Below are positions 36,448 to 45,539 of a stretch of 64,000 nucleotides of DNA, piece after piece (positions within the stretch are counted from its first letter, which is position 1; every line of letters starts with the position of its first letter). The notes beneath the pieces are model-generated. The model had not been told where the DNA came from. It searched no databases and saw nothing but the letters and a program-made list of their open reading frames with translations. The DNA comes from Leisingera coralii (GTDB lineage: Bacteria > Pseudomonadota > Alphaproteobacteria > Rhodobacterales > Rhodobacteraceae). The DNA is taken from positions 130,630-194,629 of the forward strand of contig NZ_JBHUPT010000034.1 in assembly GCF_049056525.1 (NCBI RefSeq), written 5' to 3'. The translations under genes were made by a program, and so were the position numbers.

Positions 36448-39099
36448 ATGCCGACGCTCAACGATATCCGCTCAACCTTTCTGAACTACTTTGCCAAACA
36501 GGGGCATGAGGTCGTCGAATCCAGCCCGCTGGTGCCGCGCAATGACCCCACCCTGATGTTCACCAACTCGGGCATGGTGCAGTTCAAGAACTGTTTCACC
36601 GGCGTGGAGACCCGCGACTACAAACGCGCGACCACCTCGCAGAAATGCGTCCGCGCCGGCGGCAAGCATAACGACCTCGACAATGTCGGCTACACCGCGC
36701 GCCACCACACGTTTTTCGAGATGCTCGGAAACTTCTCCTTTGGCGATTACTTCAAGGAAGAGGCGATCCCCTTTGCCTGGGAGCTGATCACCAAGGAATT
36801 CGATATTTCGAAGGACCGGCTTTACACCACGGTCTATCACACCGACGACGAAGCCTTTGAAATCTGGAAGAAGATGGGCGTGCCGGAAGACCGGATCATC
36901 CGGATCGCCACCTCTGACAACTTCTGGCAGATGGGTGATACCGGCCCCTGCGGGCCCTGCACCGAGATTTTCTATGACCACGGCGACCACATCTGGGGCG
37001 GCCCTCCGGGCTCGCCGGAGGAAGACGGCGACCGGTTTATCGAGATCTGGAACCTCGTCTTCATGCAAAACGAGAAGTTCGCGGACGGCACCATGGTCGA
37101 TCTGGACATGCAGTCCATCGACACCGGCATGGGGCTGGAGCGGATTGCGGCGCTGCTGCAGGGCACCCATGACAACTACGAAACCGATCTGTTCAAAGCG
37201 CTGATCGAAGCTTCCGCGAATGTGACGAACACCGACCCGTTCGGCGATCAGAACGTGCATCACCGGGTGATCGCCGATCACCTGCGCTCCTGCTCCTTCC
37301 TGATTGCCGAGGGCGTGCTGCCCTCGAACGAAGGCCGCGGCTACGTTCTGCGCCGGATCATGCGCCGCGCGATGCGCCATGCCTCGCTGCTGGGCGCCAC
37401 CGATCCGGTCATGCACAAGCTGGTGCCCGCGCTGGTTCAGAAGATGGGCGCGGCCTATCCGGAACTCGGCCAGGGCCAGGCGCTGATCGAGGAGACCTTT
37501 GAGCAGGAAGAAACCCGTTTCCTCAAGACCCTGGACCGCGGCCTTAAACTGCTGGACGAAGCCTCTGCCGGTCTGGGCAAGGGTGACGTGCTGCCGGGTG
37601 AGACCGCGTTCAAGCTGTATGACACCTATGGCTTCCCCCTCGACCTGACCCAGGATGCCCTGCGCGCCAAGGAGATCGAGGTCGACACCGACGGCTTCGA
37701 CGCCGCCATGAAGGCGCAGAAGGAGCAGTCCCGTGCCGGCGGTATCGGTTTGGGTGAAGCGGCGGACGTGAAGGTCTATTTCGACATTGTCGACGCTGCA
37801 GGCACCACTGACTTCCTGGGCTACGAAACCGAGAAGGCCGAGGGCCAGATTGTGGCCATCGTCAAGGACGGCGCGCAGCTGCAATCTGCGGCCAAGGGCG
37901 ACACGGTTCAGATCATCCTGAACCAGACCCCGTTCTATGGTGAAAGCGGCGGTCAGGTTGGTGACACCGGCGTGCTGACCGTCGAAGGCGGCGCAGCCCG
38001 CATCATCGACACCAAGAAGGTTGAAGGCCTGTTCCTGCACATCGCCGAAGTCACCGAGGGCAAGATTGCCGTCGGCCAGGGCGCGGCGATGGAAGTGGAT
38101 CATGACCGCCGCAGCAAGATCCGGGCCAACCACTCGGCAACCCACCTGCTGCACGAAGCCCTGCGCAACGCGCTGGGTGAGCATGTGGCGCAGAAGGGCT
38201 CGCTGAACGCCGCTGACCGCCTTCGCTTCGACTTCAGCCACAATAAGGCGATGAGTGCTGACGAACTGAAGAAGGTCGGTGCCGAGGTCAATGATTTCAT
38301 CCGCCAGAACACGCCTGTGTCGACCCGGATCATGACTCCGGATGATGCGCGCGAACTGGGCGCCCAGGCCCTGTTCGGCGAGAAATACGGTGAGGAAGTG
38401 CGCGTTGTCTCCATGGGGCGCGCTCCGACCGGCAAGGGCCATGACGGCGATACCTACTCGATCGAACTGTGCGGTGGTACCCATGTGAAGCAGACTGGCG
38501 ACATCGGCACTTTTGTGATCCTGGGCGACAGCGCGTCCTCTGCCGGCGTGCGCCGGATCGAGGCATTGACCGGTGCGGCGGCGGTTGAGCATCTGGAGCG
38601 GGAAGCGGGCCGTATGGCGGATATCGCGGCGGCGCTGAAGGCGCAGCCTGCGGATGTCATGGACCGTCTCAAGGCGATGATGGATGAGCGCAAGGCGCTG
38701 CAGAATGAGATCTCCAATCTCAAGCAGCAGGTCGCGATGGGCGGCGGTTCCGGCGGCGGCGCCGAGGCCAAGGAAATCAACGGCAAGAAATTCCTGGCGC
38801 AGGCGCTGCAGGGCGTGTCCGGCAAGGACCTGCGCGGCCTCATCGACAAGCACAAGCAGAACATCGGCTCTGGTGTGATCCTGCTGATCGCCGAGGAGGA
38901 CGGCAAGGTGGCCGTGGCCGCTGGCGTGACCGATGATCTGACCGGCGATATCTCTGCCGTGGATGTGCTGAAAGCAGCAGTTCCTGCCGTGGGCGGCAAG
39001 GGCGGCGGCGGCCGACCGGACATGGCCCAGGGCGGCGGCAAGGACTTCTCCGGCGCCGAGGAGGCGATCAAGGCCGCAGAGGCCGTTCTGGCAGGCTGA
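36448..39099 (+). CDS. alaS: Alanyl-tRNA synthetase
   Basis: An 883-residue class II synthetase charging tRNA-Ala. The catalytic domain starts FLNYFAKQGHEVVESSPLVP with motif 1, and motif 2 includes the TSQKCVRAGGKHNDLDNVG region. The editing domain carries the zinc/hydrolysis motif NHSATHLLHEALRNALGEHV with the second metal site in IELCGGTHVKQTGDIGTF. The C-Ala oligomerisation domain has GGGGRPDMAQGGGKD. Family length is normal. It lies downstream of recA but beyond a terminator, so has its own promoter, as usual for recA-alaS neighbours. Confidence 0.97.
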   Translation: MPTLNDIRSTFLNYFAKQGHEVVESSPLVPRNDPTLMFTNSGMVQFKNCFTGVETRDYKRATTSQKCVRAGGKHNDLDNVGYTARHHTFFEMLGNFSFGDYFKEEAIPFAWELITKEFDISKDRLYTTVYHTDDEAFEIWKKMGVPEDRIIRIATSDNFWQMGDTGPCGPCTEIFYDHGDHIWGGPPGSPEEDGDRFIEIWNLVFMQNEKFADGTMVDLDMQSIDTGMGLERIAALLQGTHDNYETDLFKALIEASANVTNTDPFGDQNVHHRVIADHLRSCSFLIAEGVLPSNEGRGYVLRRIMRRAMRHASLLGATDPVMHKLVPALVQKMGAAYPELGQGQALIEETFEQEETRFLKTLDRGLKLLDEASAGLGKGDVLPGETAFKLYDTYGFPLDLTQDALRAKEIEVDTDGFDAAMKAQKEQSRAGGIGLGEAADVKVYFDIVDAAGTTDFLGYETEKAEGQIVAIVKDGAQLQSAAKGDTVQIILNQTPFYGESGGQVGDTGVLTVEGGAARIIDTKKVEGLFLHIAEVTEGKIAVGQGAAMEVDHDRRSKIRANHSATHLLHEALRNALGEHVAQKGSLNAADRLRFDFSHNKAMSADELKKVGAEVNDFIRQNTPVSTRIMTPDDARELGAQALFGEKYGEEVRVVSMGRAPTGKGHDGDTYSIELCGGTHVKQTGDIGTFVILGDSASSAGVRRIEALTGAAAVEHLEREAGRMADIAAALKAQPADVMDRLKAMMDERKALQNEISNLKQQVAMGGGSGGGAEAKEINGKKFLAQALQGVSGKDLRGLIDKHKQNIGSGVILLIAEEDGKVAVAAGVTDDLTGDISAVDVLKAAVPAVGGKGGGGRPDMAQGGGKDFSGAEEAIKAAEAVLAG

Positions 39100-39178
39100 C
39101 CATTTGGTCAAAAAAACACTTGGTCTTTCCGGCAAACTGCCTAAGCTGCCGGGAAGATCATAAACTTGGGAGGCTCCG

Positions 39179-39466
39179 ATGCCCGCGCTCTGGATTGCAC
39201 ATGTGACCGTCACCGACGCCGATGCCTACGGTAAGTATGCCGAACTGGCAGGCCCGGCCATCGCCAAGCACGGAGGGGAGTTCATCGCCCGCGGCGGCCG
39301 GTTCGTGCAACTGGAAGGCAAGGAGCGTCCGCGCAATGTGGTCGCCAGGTTCCCGAGCGTAGAAGCCGCGGTCGACTGCTATCACAGCCCGGAATACCAG
39401 GAAGCGCTGGACCACGCGCGCGGTGCCTCCGAGCGTGAGCTGATGGTGGTGGAAACCTCCGAGTAA
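39179..39466 (+). CDS. DUF1330 family protein
   Basis: A 95-residue protein with GGGAGG a few bases before ATG 39179. The sequence ALWIAHVTVTDADAYGKYAE, then GGEFIARGGRFVQLEGKERP and the ending YHSPEYQEALDHARGASERE, is a textbook DUF1330 dimeric alpha/beta-barrel (ferredoxin-like fold). Members have no agreed function. The stop overlaps the MOSC gene start (TAATG), so the two are translationally coupled. Confidence 0.88.
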   Translation: MPALWIAHVTVTDADAYGKYAELAGPAIAKHGGEFIARGGRFVQLEGKERPRNVVARFPSVEAAVDCYHSPEYQEALDHARGASERELMVVETSE

Positions 39467-39948
39467 TGGTCACCGCTTTTGCGGAAATGCTGAAACGCCA
39501 CGCGGCCCCGGGCCGGGTGGCGTGGGTTGGTTTGCGCCCTGGCCGGCGGGAAGAGGTTCAGGCGGCTGACAGCGTCGAACTGACGTCCGATGGTCTCGCC
39601 GGAGACCACGCCAAGGCAGGCAAACGCGCGGTTACATTGATCCAGGCCGAACATTTGCCTGTCATCGCTGCGCTTGCGGGATTGCAGGCTGTGCAACCGG
39701 ACCAGCTGCGGCGCAATCTTGTCATTTCAGGGATCAACCTTGCCGCCTTGCGCAAGGCGAGGCTGCAGATCGGCAGTGCGGTGCTTCATGTCACTGGCCC
39801 GTGTCCGCCATGTTCGCGGATGGAGGAAGTGCTGGGCCACGGCGGCTACAATGCGATGCGCGGGCATGGCGGCTGGTATGCCGAGGTGCTGCAGCCGGGC
39901 AAGGTGGCCTTGGGCGACAGCGTTACGGTTCTGGCACAAACGGAATGA
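39466..39948 (+). CDS. MOSC domain protein
   Basis: A 160-residue protein with the MOSC (MOCO sulfurase C-terminal) fold: GRVAWVGLRPGRREEVQAAD, LTSDGLAGDHAKAGKRAVTL, the RRNLVISGINLAALR segment and the conserved Cys in HVTGPCPPCSRMEEVLGHGG. MOSC proteins handle persulfide sulfur for molybdenum cofactor or reduce N-hydroxylated compounds. This stand-alone type often has a cysteine in that position. It is coupled to DUF1330. Confidence 0.88.
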   Translation: MVTAFAEMLKRHAAPGRVAWVGLRPGRREEVQAADSVELTSDGLAGDHAKAGKRAVTLIQAEHLPVIAALAGLQAVQPDQLRRNLVISGINLAALRKARLQIGSAVLHVTGPCPPCSRMEEVLGHGGYNAMRGHGGWYAEVLQPGKVALGDSVTVLAQTE

Positions 39949-39952
39949 AAAG

Positions 39953-39976
39953 CGGCGGCAGATTTCTCTGCCGCCG
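39953..39976. terminator. Hairpin between convergent MOSC and typA genes
   Basis: CGGCGGCAGA (39953-39962) and TCTGCCGCCG (39967-39976) form a perfect 10-bp stem with a 4-base loop, flanked by AAAG and TTTC. It likely terminates both genes. Confidence 0.75.
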
Positions 39977-39987
39977 TTTCTCGTCTA

Positions 39988-41808
39988 TCAGGCGCTGGCC
40001 TTGGACATCCGCTTGCGCTCATGCGGATCCAGGTAGCGCTTGCGCAGGCGCACGTTGTTCGGGGTCACCTCGACCAGCTCGTCATCGTTGATATAGGCGA
40101 TGGCCTCTTCCAGCGACAGCGTCATCGGCGTGGTCAGGCGGACCGCGTCGTCTGTGCCGGAGGCGCGCACGTTGGTGAGCTTCTTGCCCTTCAGCGGGTT
40201 CACTTCCAGGTCGTTGTCGCGTGAATGCTCGCCGATGATCATGCCGGTGTAGATGTCGGCCTGAGCGCCGATCATCATCTTGCCGCGCTCTTCCAGATTC
40301 CACAGCGCGTAAGCCACCGACTGGCCGTTCTCCATCGAGATCAGCACGCCGGCACGGCGCCCCGGGATTGCGCCCTTGTGCGGCGCCCAGCCGTGGAACA
40401 CGCGGTTCAGCACGCCGGTCCCGCGGGTGTCGGTCAGGAACTCACCGTGGTAGCCGATCAGGCCGCGAGAGGGGACATGGGCGATGATACGGGTCTTGCC
40501 TGCACCTGCGGGCTTCATCTCGACCAGCTCACCCTTGCGGGCACCGGTCAGCTTCTCGATCACCGCGCCGGAGTATTCGTCATCCACGTCGATGGTGGCT
40601 TCTTCGATCGGCTCCATTTTGACGCCGTCGACTTCCTTCATGATCACCTGCGGGCGCGAGATCGACAGCTCGAAGCCTTCGCGGCGCATGTTCTCGATCA
40701 GAACACCCATCTGCAGTTCGCCACGGCCGGATACCTCGAAGGCCTCACCGCCGGGGGTATCCTTGATCTTGATGGCGACGTTGCTTTCGGCCTCTTTCAT
40801 CAGGCGGTCGCGGATGACGCGGGATTGCACCTTCTTGCCGTCGCGGCCGGCCAGCGGGCTGTCGTTGATGCCGAAGGTGACGGTGATGGTCGGCGGGTCG
40901 ATCGGCTGGGCGTCCAGCGGTTCATCCACGGCCAGCGCGCAGATGGTGTCGGCCACGGTGGCCTTGGACATGCCGGCGATGGAGACGATGTCGCCCGCCT
41001 GGGCTTCTTCGATGTCCTGCTGGGCCAAGCCGCGGAAGGCCTGGATCCTGGTGACGCGGAACTGCTCGATCTTCTGGCCGATGCGGGAGATCGCCTGCAC
41101 GGTGGCGCCGACCTTCAGCTTGCCGGATTCGACGCGGCCGGTCAGGAGGCGGCCCACGAACGGGTCGCTGCCCAAGGTAGTGGCCAGCATCCGGAAATCT
41201 TCGTCCTGGCGCTTGATCTGCTTGGGTTCCGGCACGTGGTTCACGATCAGGTTGAACAGCGCGTGCAGGTCCTTGCGCGGGCCGTCCAGCTCGGCATCGG
41301 CCCAGCCGGAGCGGCCGGAAGCGTACATATGCGGGAAGTCCAGCTGGTCTTCGGTCGCGTCCAGCGAGGCAAACAGGTCAAAGCATTCGTCCAGCGCGCG
41401 GTCGGGCTCGGCGTCGGGTTTGTCGACCTTGTTCAGCACCACGATCGGACGCAGGCCCAGGGCCAGCGCCTTGGAGGTCACGAATTTGGTCTGCGGCATC
41501 GGGCCTTCGGCGGCGTCCACCAGCAGCACCACGCCGTCCACCATCGACAGGATCCGCTCGACCTCGCCGCCGAAATCGGCGTGGCCGGGGGTGTCGACGA
41601 TGTTGATACGGGTGCCGTTCCACTCGACCGAGGTCGGTTTGGCAAAAATGGTGATGCCGCGTTCGCGCTCAAGATCGTTGCTGTCCATGGCGCGTTCCGC
41701 CACAGCCTGATTTTCGCGGAAGGCGCCGGATTGTTTCAGCAGCTCGTCGACCAGAGTGGTTTTGCCGTGGTCAACGTGAGCAATGATCGCAATGTTGCGC
41801 AAGTCCAT
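39988..41808 (-). CDS. typA: Ribosome-associated GTPase TypA/BipA
   Basis: A 606-residue translational GTPase that binds the 70S ribosome and aids growth under stress. G1 is IIAHVDHGKTTLVDELLKQS, G2 includes RERGITIFAKPTSV, G3 is NIVDTPGHADFGGEVER and G4 is IVVLNKVDKPDAEPDR. The EF-G-like domains III/V and the BipA-specific C-terminal domain (YALWNLEERGKMMIGAQADI, GMIIGEHSRDNDLEVNPLKG) are complete. It is a monocistronic gene ending at a shared terminator. Confidence 0.96.
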   Translation of the reverse strand: MDLRNIAIIAHVDHGKTTLVDELLKQSGAFRENQAVAERAMDSNDLERERGITIFAKPTSVEWNGTRINIVDTPGHADFGGEVERILSMVDGVVLLVDAAEGPMPQTKFVTSKALALGLRPIVVLNKVDKPDAEPDRALDECFDLFASLDATEDQLDFPHMYASGRSGWADAELDGPRKDLHALFNLIVNHVPEPKQIKRQDEDFRMLATTLGSDPFVGRLLTGRVESGKLKVGATVQAISRIGQKIEQFRVTRIQAFRGLAQQDIEEAQAGDIVSIAGMSKATVADTICALAVDEPLDAQPIDPPTITVTFGINDSPLAGRDGKKVQSRVIRDRLMKEAESNVAIKIKDTPGGEAFEVSGRGELQMGVLIENMRREGFELSISRPQVIMKEVDGVKMEPIEEATIDVDDEYSGAVIEKLTGARKGELVEMKPAGAGKTRIIAHVPSRGLIGYHGEFLTDTRGTGVLNRVFHGWAPHKGAIPGRRAGVLISMENGQSVAYALWNLEERGKMMIGAQADIYTGMIIGEHSRDNDLEVNPLKGKKLTNVRASGTDDAVRLTTPMTLSLEEAIAYINDDELVEVTPNNVRLRKRYLDPHERKRMSKASA

Positions 41809-41901
41809 GACGTTCGCCTTTGTAAGGAAGTTGGGCCGCGCATAGCCCGATCCCGGTTCAAAGGCCAGAGAAAAACCGCCGCGGGGCCCTTCAAATGCGG
41901 A

Positions 41902-42237
41902 TCAATGGCCCGAGGACTTGGAAAACAGGTGGATGATGACGATGCCTGACATGATCAGCACCATGCCGATGACCGCCGGCAGATCCAGCTTCTGGCCAAA
42001 GACAAAGAAGGCGATCACCGCAATCAGCAGGATGCCCAGACCGGACCAGATGGCATAGACGATGCCCACCGGCATGAACTTGAGCGTCAGCCCCATCATG
42101 TAGAAGGAAAAGGCATAGGCGACCAGCACGATCAGCGACGGCCCAAGGCGGGAAAACTGCTGGCTGGCCTGCAGCGCCGTGGTGCCGACGGTTTCCGCTG
42201 CTACGGCAATGATCAGGTAGAAGTAATGTACCGGCAT
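41902..42237 (-). CDS. SMR-family multidrug efflux protein (EmrE type)
   Basis: A 111-residue protein with four membrane helices. ATG 42237 gives MPVHYFYLIIAVAAETVGTT, with the essential Glu of helix 1 (AAETVGT). GIVYAIWSGLGILLIAVIAF and FGQKLDLPAVIGMVLIMSGI closely follow EmrE rather than guanidinium exporters of the SugE/Gdx type. It works as a dimer exchanging protons for cationic toxicants. The frame extends upstream to 42405, but that part is not membrane-like and lacks support. It is divergent from the amidotransferase gene. Confidence 0.88.
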   Translation of the reverse strand: MPVHYFYLIIAVAAETVGTTALQASQQFSRLGPSLIVLVAYAFSFYMMGLTLKFMPVGIVYAIWSGLGILLIAVIAFFVFGQKLDLPAVIGMVLIMSGIVIIHLFSKSSGH

Positions 42238-42485
42238 CTCTGCCTCCGTTCTGCGCGCTTCGCCCCGCAACGGCGGGTCCGCTCCCCCGGTACCGCATCC
42301 AAAGCGCCGGAGGAAGTCCCGATGCGTCATCAACCGCGGCTTTTCCGCCCGCTGCAGCGGTGAACAGGCGGCTGTGCGCGGAAACACTGGACTGCGATTT
42401 CGCAATTTCTTAGGAGCTTGTTCCGATAATTCAGCGCTGGATAAAACGCTGATCCGATTCCCAATAGTGAGCGGGGGACTGCCAC

Positions 42486-43268
42486 ATGTGCCGCTGGGCT
42501 GCCTACTCGGGGGGCGATGTGTTCCTGGAAGACATCATTTCAACACCCGCGCATTCACTGATTGCCCAAAGCCAGAAGGCGGCGGAATGCAAGACGGCAA
42601 CCAATGGCGACGGGTTCGGCATTGCGTGGTATGGGCAGCGGCCGGAGCCTGGCCTGTACCGCGATGTCTATCCAGCCTGGTCGGACTGCAATTTGCGGGC
42701 CCTGGTCCGGCAGGTGAAGTCCGGCCTGTTCCTGGCCCACGTTCGCGCTTCGACAGGGTCGGCGACCAGCCGCAACAACTGCCACCCGTTTACCGCGGGA
42801 CGGTGGAGTTTTATGCACAACGGCCAGGTCGGCGGCTTTGAAAAGTTCCGCCGACACGCCGACATGTGCATCCCGGATGAGCTGTATGAGCACCGCAAGG
42901 GGGCCACCGACAGCGAGGTGCTGTTTCTGCTTGCCTTGCAGGAAGGTCTGGATGCGGATCCCAAAGCGGCGCTGGAGCGGGCGGTTGCCCGGATGGAGGC
43001 CTTGTCGCGCGCGCGGGGAACCACTCCCCACATGCGCCTGTCCGTGGCGATGTCGGACGGGCGGAGGCTTTATGCCGCGCGTTATTCATCCGACAGCATT
43101 GCGCCCTCGGTCTATTACCGCTGGAGCAACAGCCTGAACGGCTGGGCGGTGGTGTCGGAGCCGCTGGAGCAGACCGGGGAAGCCTGGAACGAGCTGAAGC
43201 CGGGCGCCTTCCTGACGCTGACCGGGGAAGGGGCTGAAATAGAGCCATTTCAACCGTTTATGGAGTGA
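42486..43268 (+). CDS. Class II glutamine amidotransferase (YafJ/EgtC-like)
   Basis: A 260-residue Ntn-hydrolase. The N-terminal MCRWAAYSGG exposes the nucleophile Cys2 after Met removal. CKTATNGDGFGIAWYGQRPE, LFLAHVRASTGSATSRNNCH and PFTAGRWSFMHNGQVGGFEK carry the glutaminase-site residues. It lacks any synthetase domain, so its acceptor is supplied in trans or it hydrolyses a gamma-glutamyl compound, as EgtC does. No ergothioneine genes are nearby. Function beyond class is open. Confidence 0.85.
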   Translation: MCRWAAYSGGDVFLEDIISTPAHSLIAQSQKAAECKTATNGDGFGIAWYGQRPEPGLYRDVYPAWSDCNLRALVRQVKSGLFLAHVRASTGSATSRNNCHPFTAGRWSFMHNGQVGGFEKFRRHADMCIPDELYEHRKGATDSEVLFLLALQEGLDADPKAALERAVARMEALSRARGTTPHMRLSVAMSDGRRLYAARYSSDSIAPSVYYRWSNSLNGWAVVSEPLEQTGEAWNELKPGAFLTLTGEGAEIEPFQPFME

Positions 43269-43291
43269 CGTTCAGTGAGGGGCGCCTGCTG

Positions 43292-44461
43292 TTACAGGCG
43301 CCCGGCCTCCCGGAACCAGGGTTCGATCTGTGACCGGACATAGTCCCAAACCTCGGGTGTGCCGCGACGGACCTTTACACCAACCCGGGTTTCGAGCTGC
43401 GGCAGGCTCACGTCGTAATCGACCCAGCTGCCGCCGCCGTTCAGCAGGTTGAGCAGCACCGGCTGCACCCGGTCGATGGACTTGGCAAATACGGCGTCGG
43501 GGCTTTCCGCGGCCTCGAACTCTTCCCAGATGGCGCGCAACGGCGCGCCCTGTTCCAAGGGCAGAAGGCCGAACAGACGGTCTGCAGCAGCTTGCTCCCT
43601 GTCGGCCAGGGCTGCGAGAGCAGCGGGATCCACCACCCCGTGGATCGGCGCGTCGCCTGCATCGATTTCCACCAGGTCATGCAGCAGCAGCATCTGCAGA
43701 ACCCTGTCCACATCGGCCGCATCGGCGCTGTGCTCCGCCAGAACCCAGCCATAAAGCATGATGTGCCAGCTGTGTTCCGCCGAATTTTCATGCCGCGAGC
43801 CGTCGCCCAGCTTGGACGCGCGGGTCACCAGCTTGAGCTTGTCAGCCTCATTCAGGAACGGAAGGCGGGCCGTCAGGCTGCTGCTGTCATATCCTGTGTC
43901 TTCGCCCAGCAGGGTGAGAGCGTGGTGAAAGGCGTCTGGCAGGTCCTGCTCCAAGGTAGCCGCGCGGCCGCCGAACAGGTTCTGGCGGACCACATCGACA
44001 TGCCAGTCCAACGGTTCCGCCCCGTAAAGGGTTTGAAAGACCGGCTGGCAATGATCCACCCGCTTGGCAAAACGCGCATCGGGGCTCTGGGCCGCTTCGA
44101 ACTCCTGCCACAGCGTCAGGAACTCAGCACCCTGATCCGCCGGCAGCAGGCCGAACAGGCGGTCTGCCGCGGCTTGCTCGGACAGCGCGACAGCGTCCCA
44201 GTCAACCTCATCGGTGATCGGGTGATCGCCTGCGTCGATCTCCACCAGGTCATGCAGCAGCAGCATCCGGATGGCGCGGAAGACGTTCACCTCTGGCCCG
44301 GCAAAGGGCGCCAGAACCAGCGCATAGAGCGCCAGGTGCCAGCTGTGCTCGGCCGAGTTTTCCCGGCGGCTGCAATCCAGAATCAAGTTCTGGCGTTCTA
44401 CCCGGCGCAGCTTGTCAGCTTCCAGCAGGAAGGCGAATTGTGCGTCCAGGCGGGCGCTCAC
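43292..44461 (-). CDS. Tandem-duplicated HD-domain protein (YfbR/HDDC2-like halves)
   Basis: A 389-residue protein made of two similar HD-domain halves (roughly residues 1-185 and 200-389). Each half repeats R.ENSAEHSWH, LLLHDLVEIDAGD, REQAAADRLFGLLP-type and EEFEAAESPDA-type blocks; the HD metal ligands (H...HD...D) are intact in both. Single-domain relatives are HDDC2/YfbR nucleotidases acting on deoxynucleoside monophosphates. The 3' half is more Ala-rich, but similarity persists at DNA level (e.g. around 43670-43695 and 44230-44255). It overlaps the upstream small gene by 4 bases, forming a three-gene operon. Confidence 0.85.
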   Translation of the reverse strand: MSARLDAQFAFLLEADKLRRVERQNLILDCSRRENSAEHSWHLALYALVLAPFAGPEVNVFRAIRMLLLHDLVEIDAGDHPITDEVDWDAVALSEQAAADRLFGLLPADQGAEFLTLWQEFEAAQSPDARFAKRVDHCQPVFQTLYGAEPLDWHVDVVRQNLFGGRAATLEQDLPDAFHHALTLLGEDTGYDSSSLTARLPFLNEADKLKLVTRASKLGDGSRHENSAEHSWHIMLYGWVLAEHSADAADVDRVLQMLLLHDLVEIDAGDAPIHGVVDPAALAALADREQAAADRLFGLLPLEQGAPLRAIWEEFEAAESPDAVFAKSIDRVQPVLLNLLNGGGSWVDYDVSLPQLETRVGVKVRRGTPEVWDYVRSQIEPWFREAGRL

Positions 44462-44700
44462 GCCTCACCCTTTGCTTCCAGCTGCGCCTGCAGCGCGGCA
44501 ACTTTCTGATTGAGGAATTCGCGCGCCTTGCGTTCCGCCAGGCGCACGCGCATTTCTGTCAGGAACGCCTCTTCAAGCGACTGGGAGGCAGCGCCAAGAA
44601 CCTGGCCCACCTCCACATACAGCCGGTCCTCGCCGCTGGCGTCCTGAACTTTGAGCGTATCGATCGCCAGTTTTTGGGCCAGCGTCTCGATCGTGCTCAT
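44458..44700 (-). CDS. Small helical hypothetical protein
   Basis: An 80-residue charged protein, MSTIETLAQKLAIDTLKVQD, then YVEVGQVLGAASQSLEEAFL and RVRLAERKAREFLNQKVAAL. It has no membrane segment and would form two long helices. It is tightly packed between the hydrolase (1-base overlap) and the HD protein (4-base overlap), so it is a genuine operon member. I do not recognise a characterised family. Confidence 0.7.
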   Translation of the reverse strand: MSTIETLAQKLAIDTLKVQDASGEDRLYVEVGQVLGAASQSLEEAFLTEMRVRLAERKAREFLNQKVAALQAQLEAKGEA

Positions 44701-45353
44701 CAGCGGGTGTTCTCCGTCAAACGGCGCTTCACATACTCGGTCACATTGCCGATCATCGTGTCCATGTACGGATCCTGGAAGAAGTGATCCGCGCCCTCGA
44801 TCTCGGTGTGCGTGATGGTGATGCCCTTCTGCTCATGCAGCTTGCTGACCAGGTTGGCCGTATCGGCGGGCGGCGCCACGCGGTCGGCGGTGCCGTTGAT
44901 GATCAGGCCGGAGGACGGGCAGGGCGCCAGGAACGAAAAGTCGTACATGTTGGCCGGCGGGGCAACCGAGATGAAACCGGTGATCTCGGGCCGGCGCATC
45001 AAGAGCTGCATGCCGATCCAGGCGCCAAAGGAGAAGCCAGCAACCCAGCAATGCTTGGAGTTGGTGTTCATCGACTGGAGGTAGTCCAGCGCCGATGCCG
45101 CATCCGACAGCTCTCCCACGCCCTGGTCGTATTCGCCCTGGCTGCGGCCGACGCCGCGGAAGTTGAACCGTAGAACGGTGAAGCCCATGTTGTAGAACGC
45201 GTAGTGGAGGTTGTAGACCACCTTGTTGTTCATGGTGCCGCCAAACTGCGGATGCGGGTGCAGCACGATGGCGATCGGGGCGTCTTTTTCTTTTTGCGGG
45301 TGATAGCGGCCTTCGAGGCGGCCTTCGGGTCCGGGAAAGATGACCTCGGGCAT
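44700..45353 (-). CDS. Alpha/beta hydrolase
   Basis: A 217-residue hydrolase with the canonical Ser nucleophile elbow GFSFGA (within CWVAGFSFGAWIGMQLL), an N-terminal IAIVLHPHPQFGGTMNNKVV containing the HGG-like oxyanion region, FNFRGVGRSQGEYDQGVGEL, and the His in EGADHFFQD. Length and features match the small YfhR/dienelactone-like family often annotated as alpha/beta hydrolase of unknown substrate. It is divergent from iscR and starts the hydrolase / small protein / HD operon. Confidence 0.85.
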   Translation of the reverse strand: MPEVIFPGPEGRLEGRYHPQKEKDAPIAIVLHPHPQFGGTMNNKVVYNLHYAFYNMGFTVLRFNFRGVGRSQGEYDQGVGELSDAASALDYLQSMNTNSKHCWVAGFSFGAWIGMQLLMRRPEITGFISVAPPANMYDFSFLAPCPSSGLIINGTADRVAPPADTANLVSKLHEQKGITITHTEIEGADHFFQDPYMDTMIGNVTEYVKRRLTENTR

Positions 45354-45400
45354 GGGCGGTTCAAATCCTACTCTCGTTTTCGGGGCTGCCCGCAGAATAC

Positions 45401-45437
45401 TTGACGGGTTCCGTCAGGCATCTTAGAACAGTTCTAA
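45401..45437 (+). promoter_or_regulatory. iscR promoter with overlapping palindromic IscR-type site
   Basis: TTGACG at 45401-45406 and TAGAAC at 45424-45429, 17 bases apart, form a plausible promoter for iscR and the suf genes. The -10 lies inside the perfect palindrome TTAGAACAGTTCTAA (45423-45437), placed to repress. A near copy occurs inside the desulfurase gene at 46822-46836. Autoregulation by IscR is inferred. Confidence 0.65.
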
Positions 45438-45539
45438 TCAAGGGCGCTGGCCTCGCCATACACCGTCAGGCTGAGATACGCACAGTCGGAGGGAAGGTCA
45501 ATGTTTTCGCACTCGCGCCCTGATTTCGAGGAGACATAG

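Noticed and set aside
36472..39213. Long minus-strand frame opposite alaS
   Set aside because: AlaS is unambiguous; the antisense product has no motifs.
42238..42485. Guanidine riboswitch ahead of the SMR gene
   Set aside because: The SMR protein is EmrE-like rather than a guanidinium exporter, and I could not match ykkC-type conserved segments in the leader.
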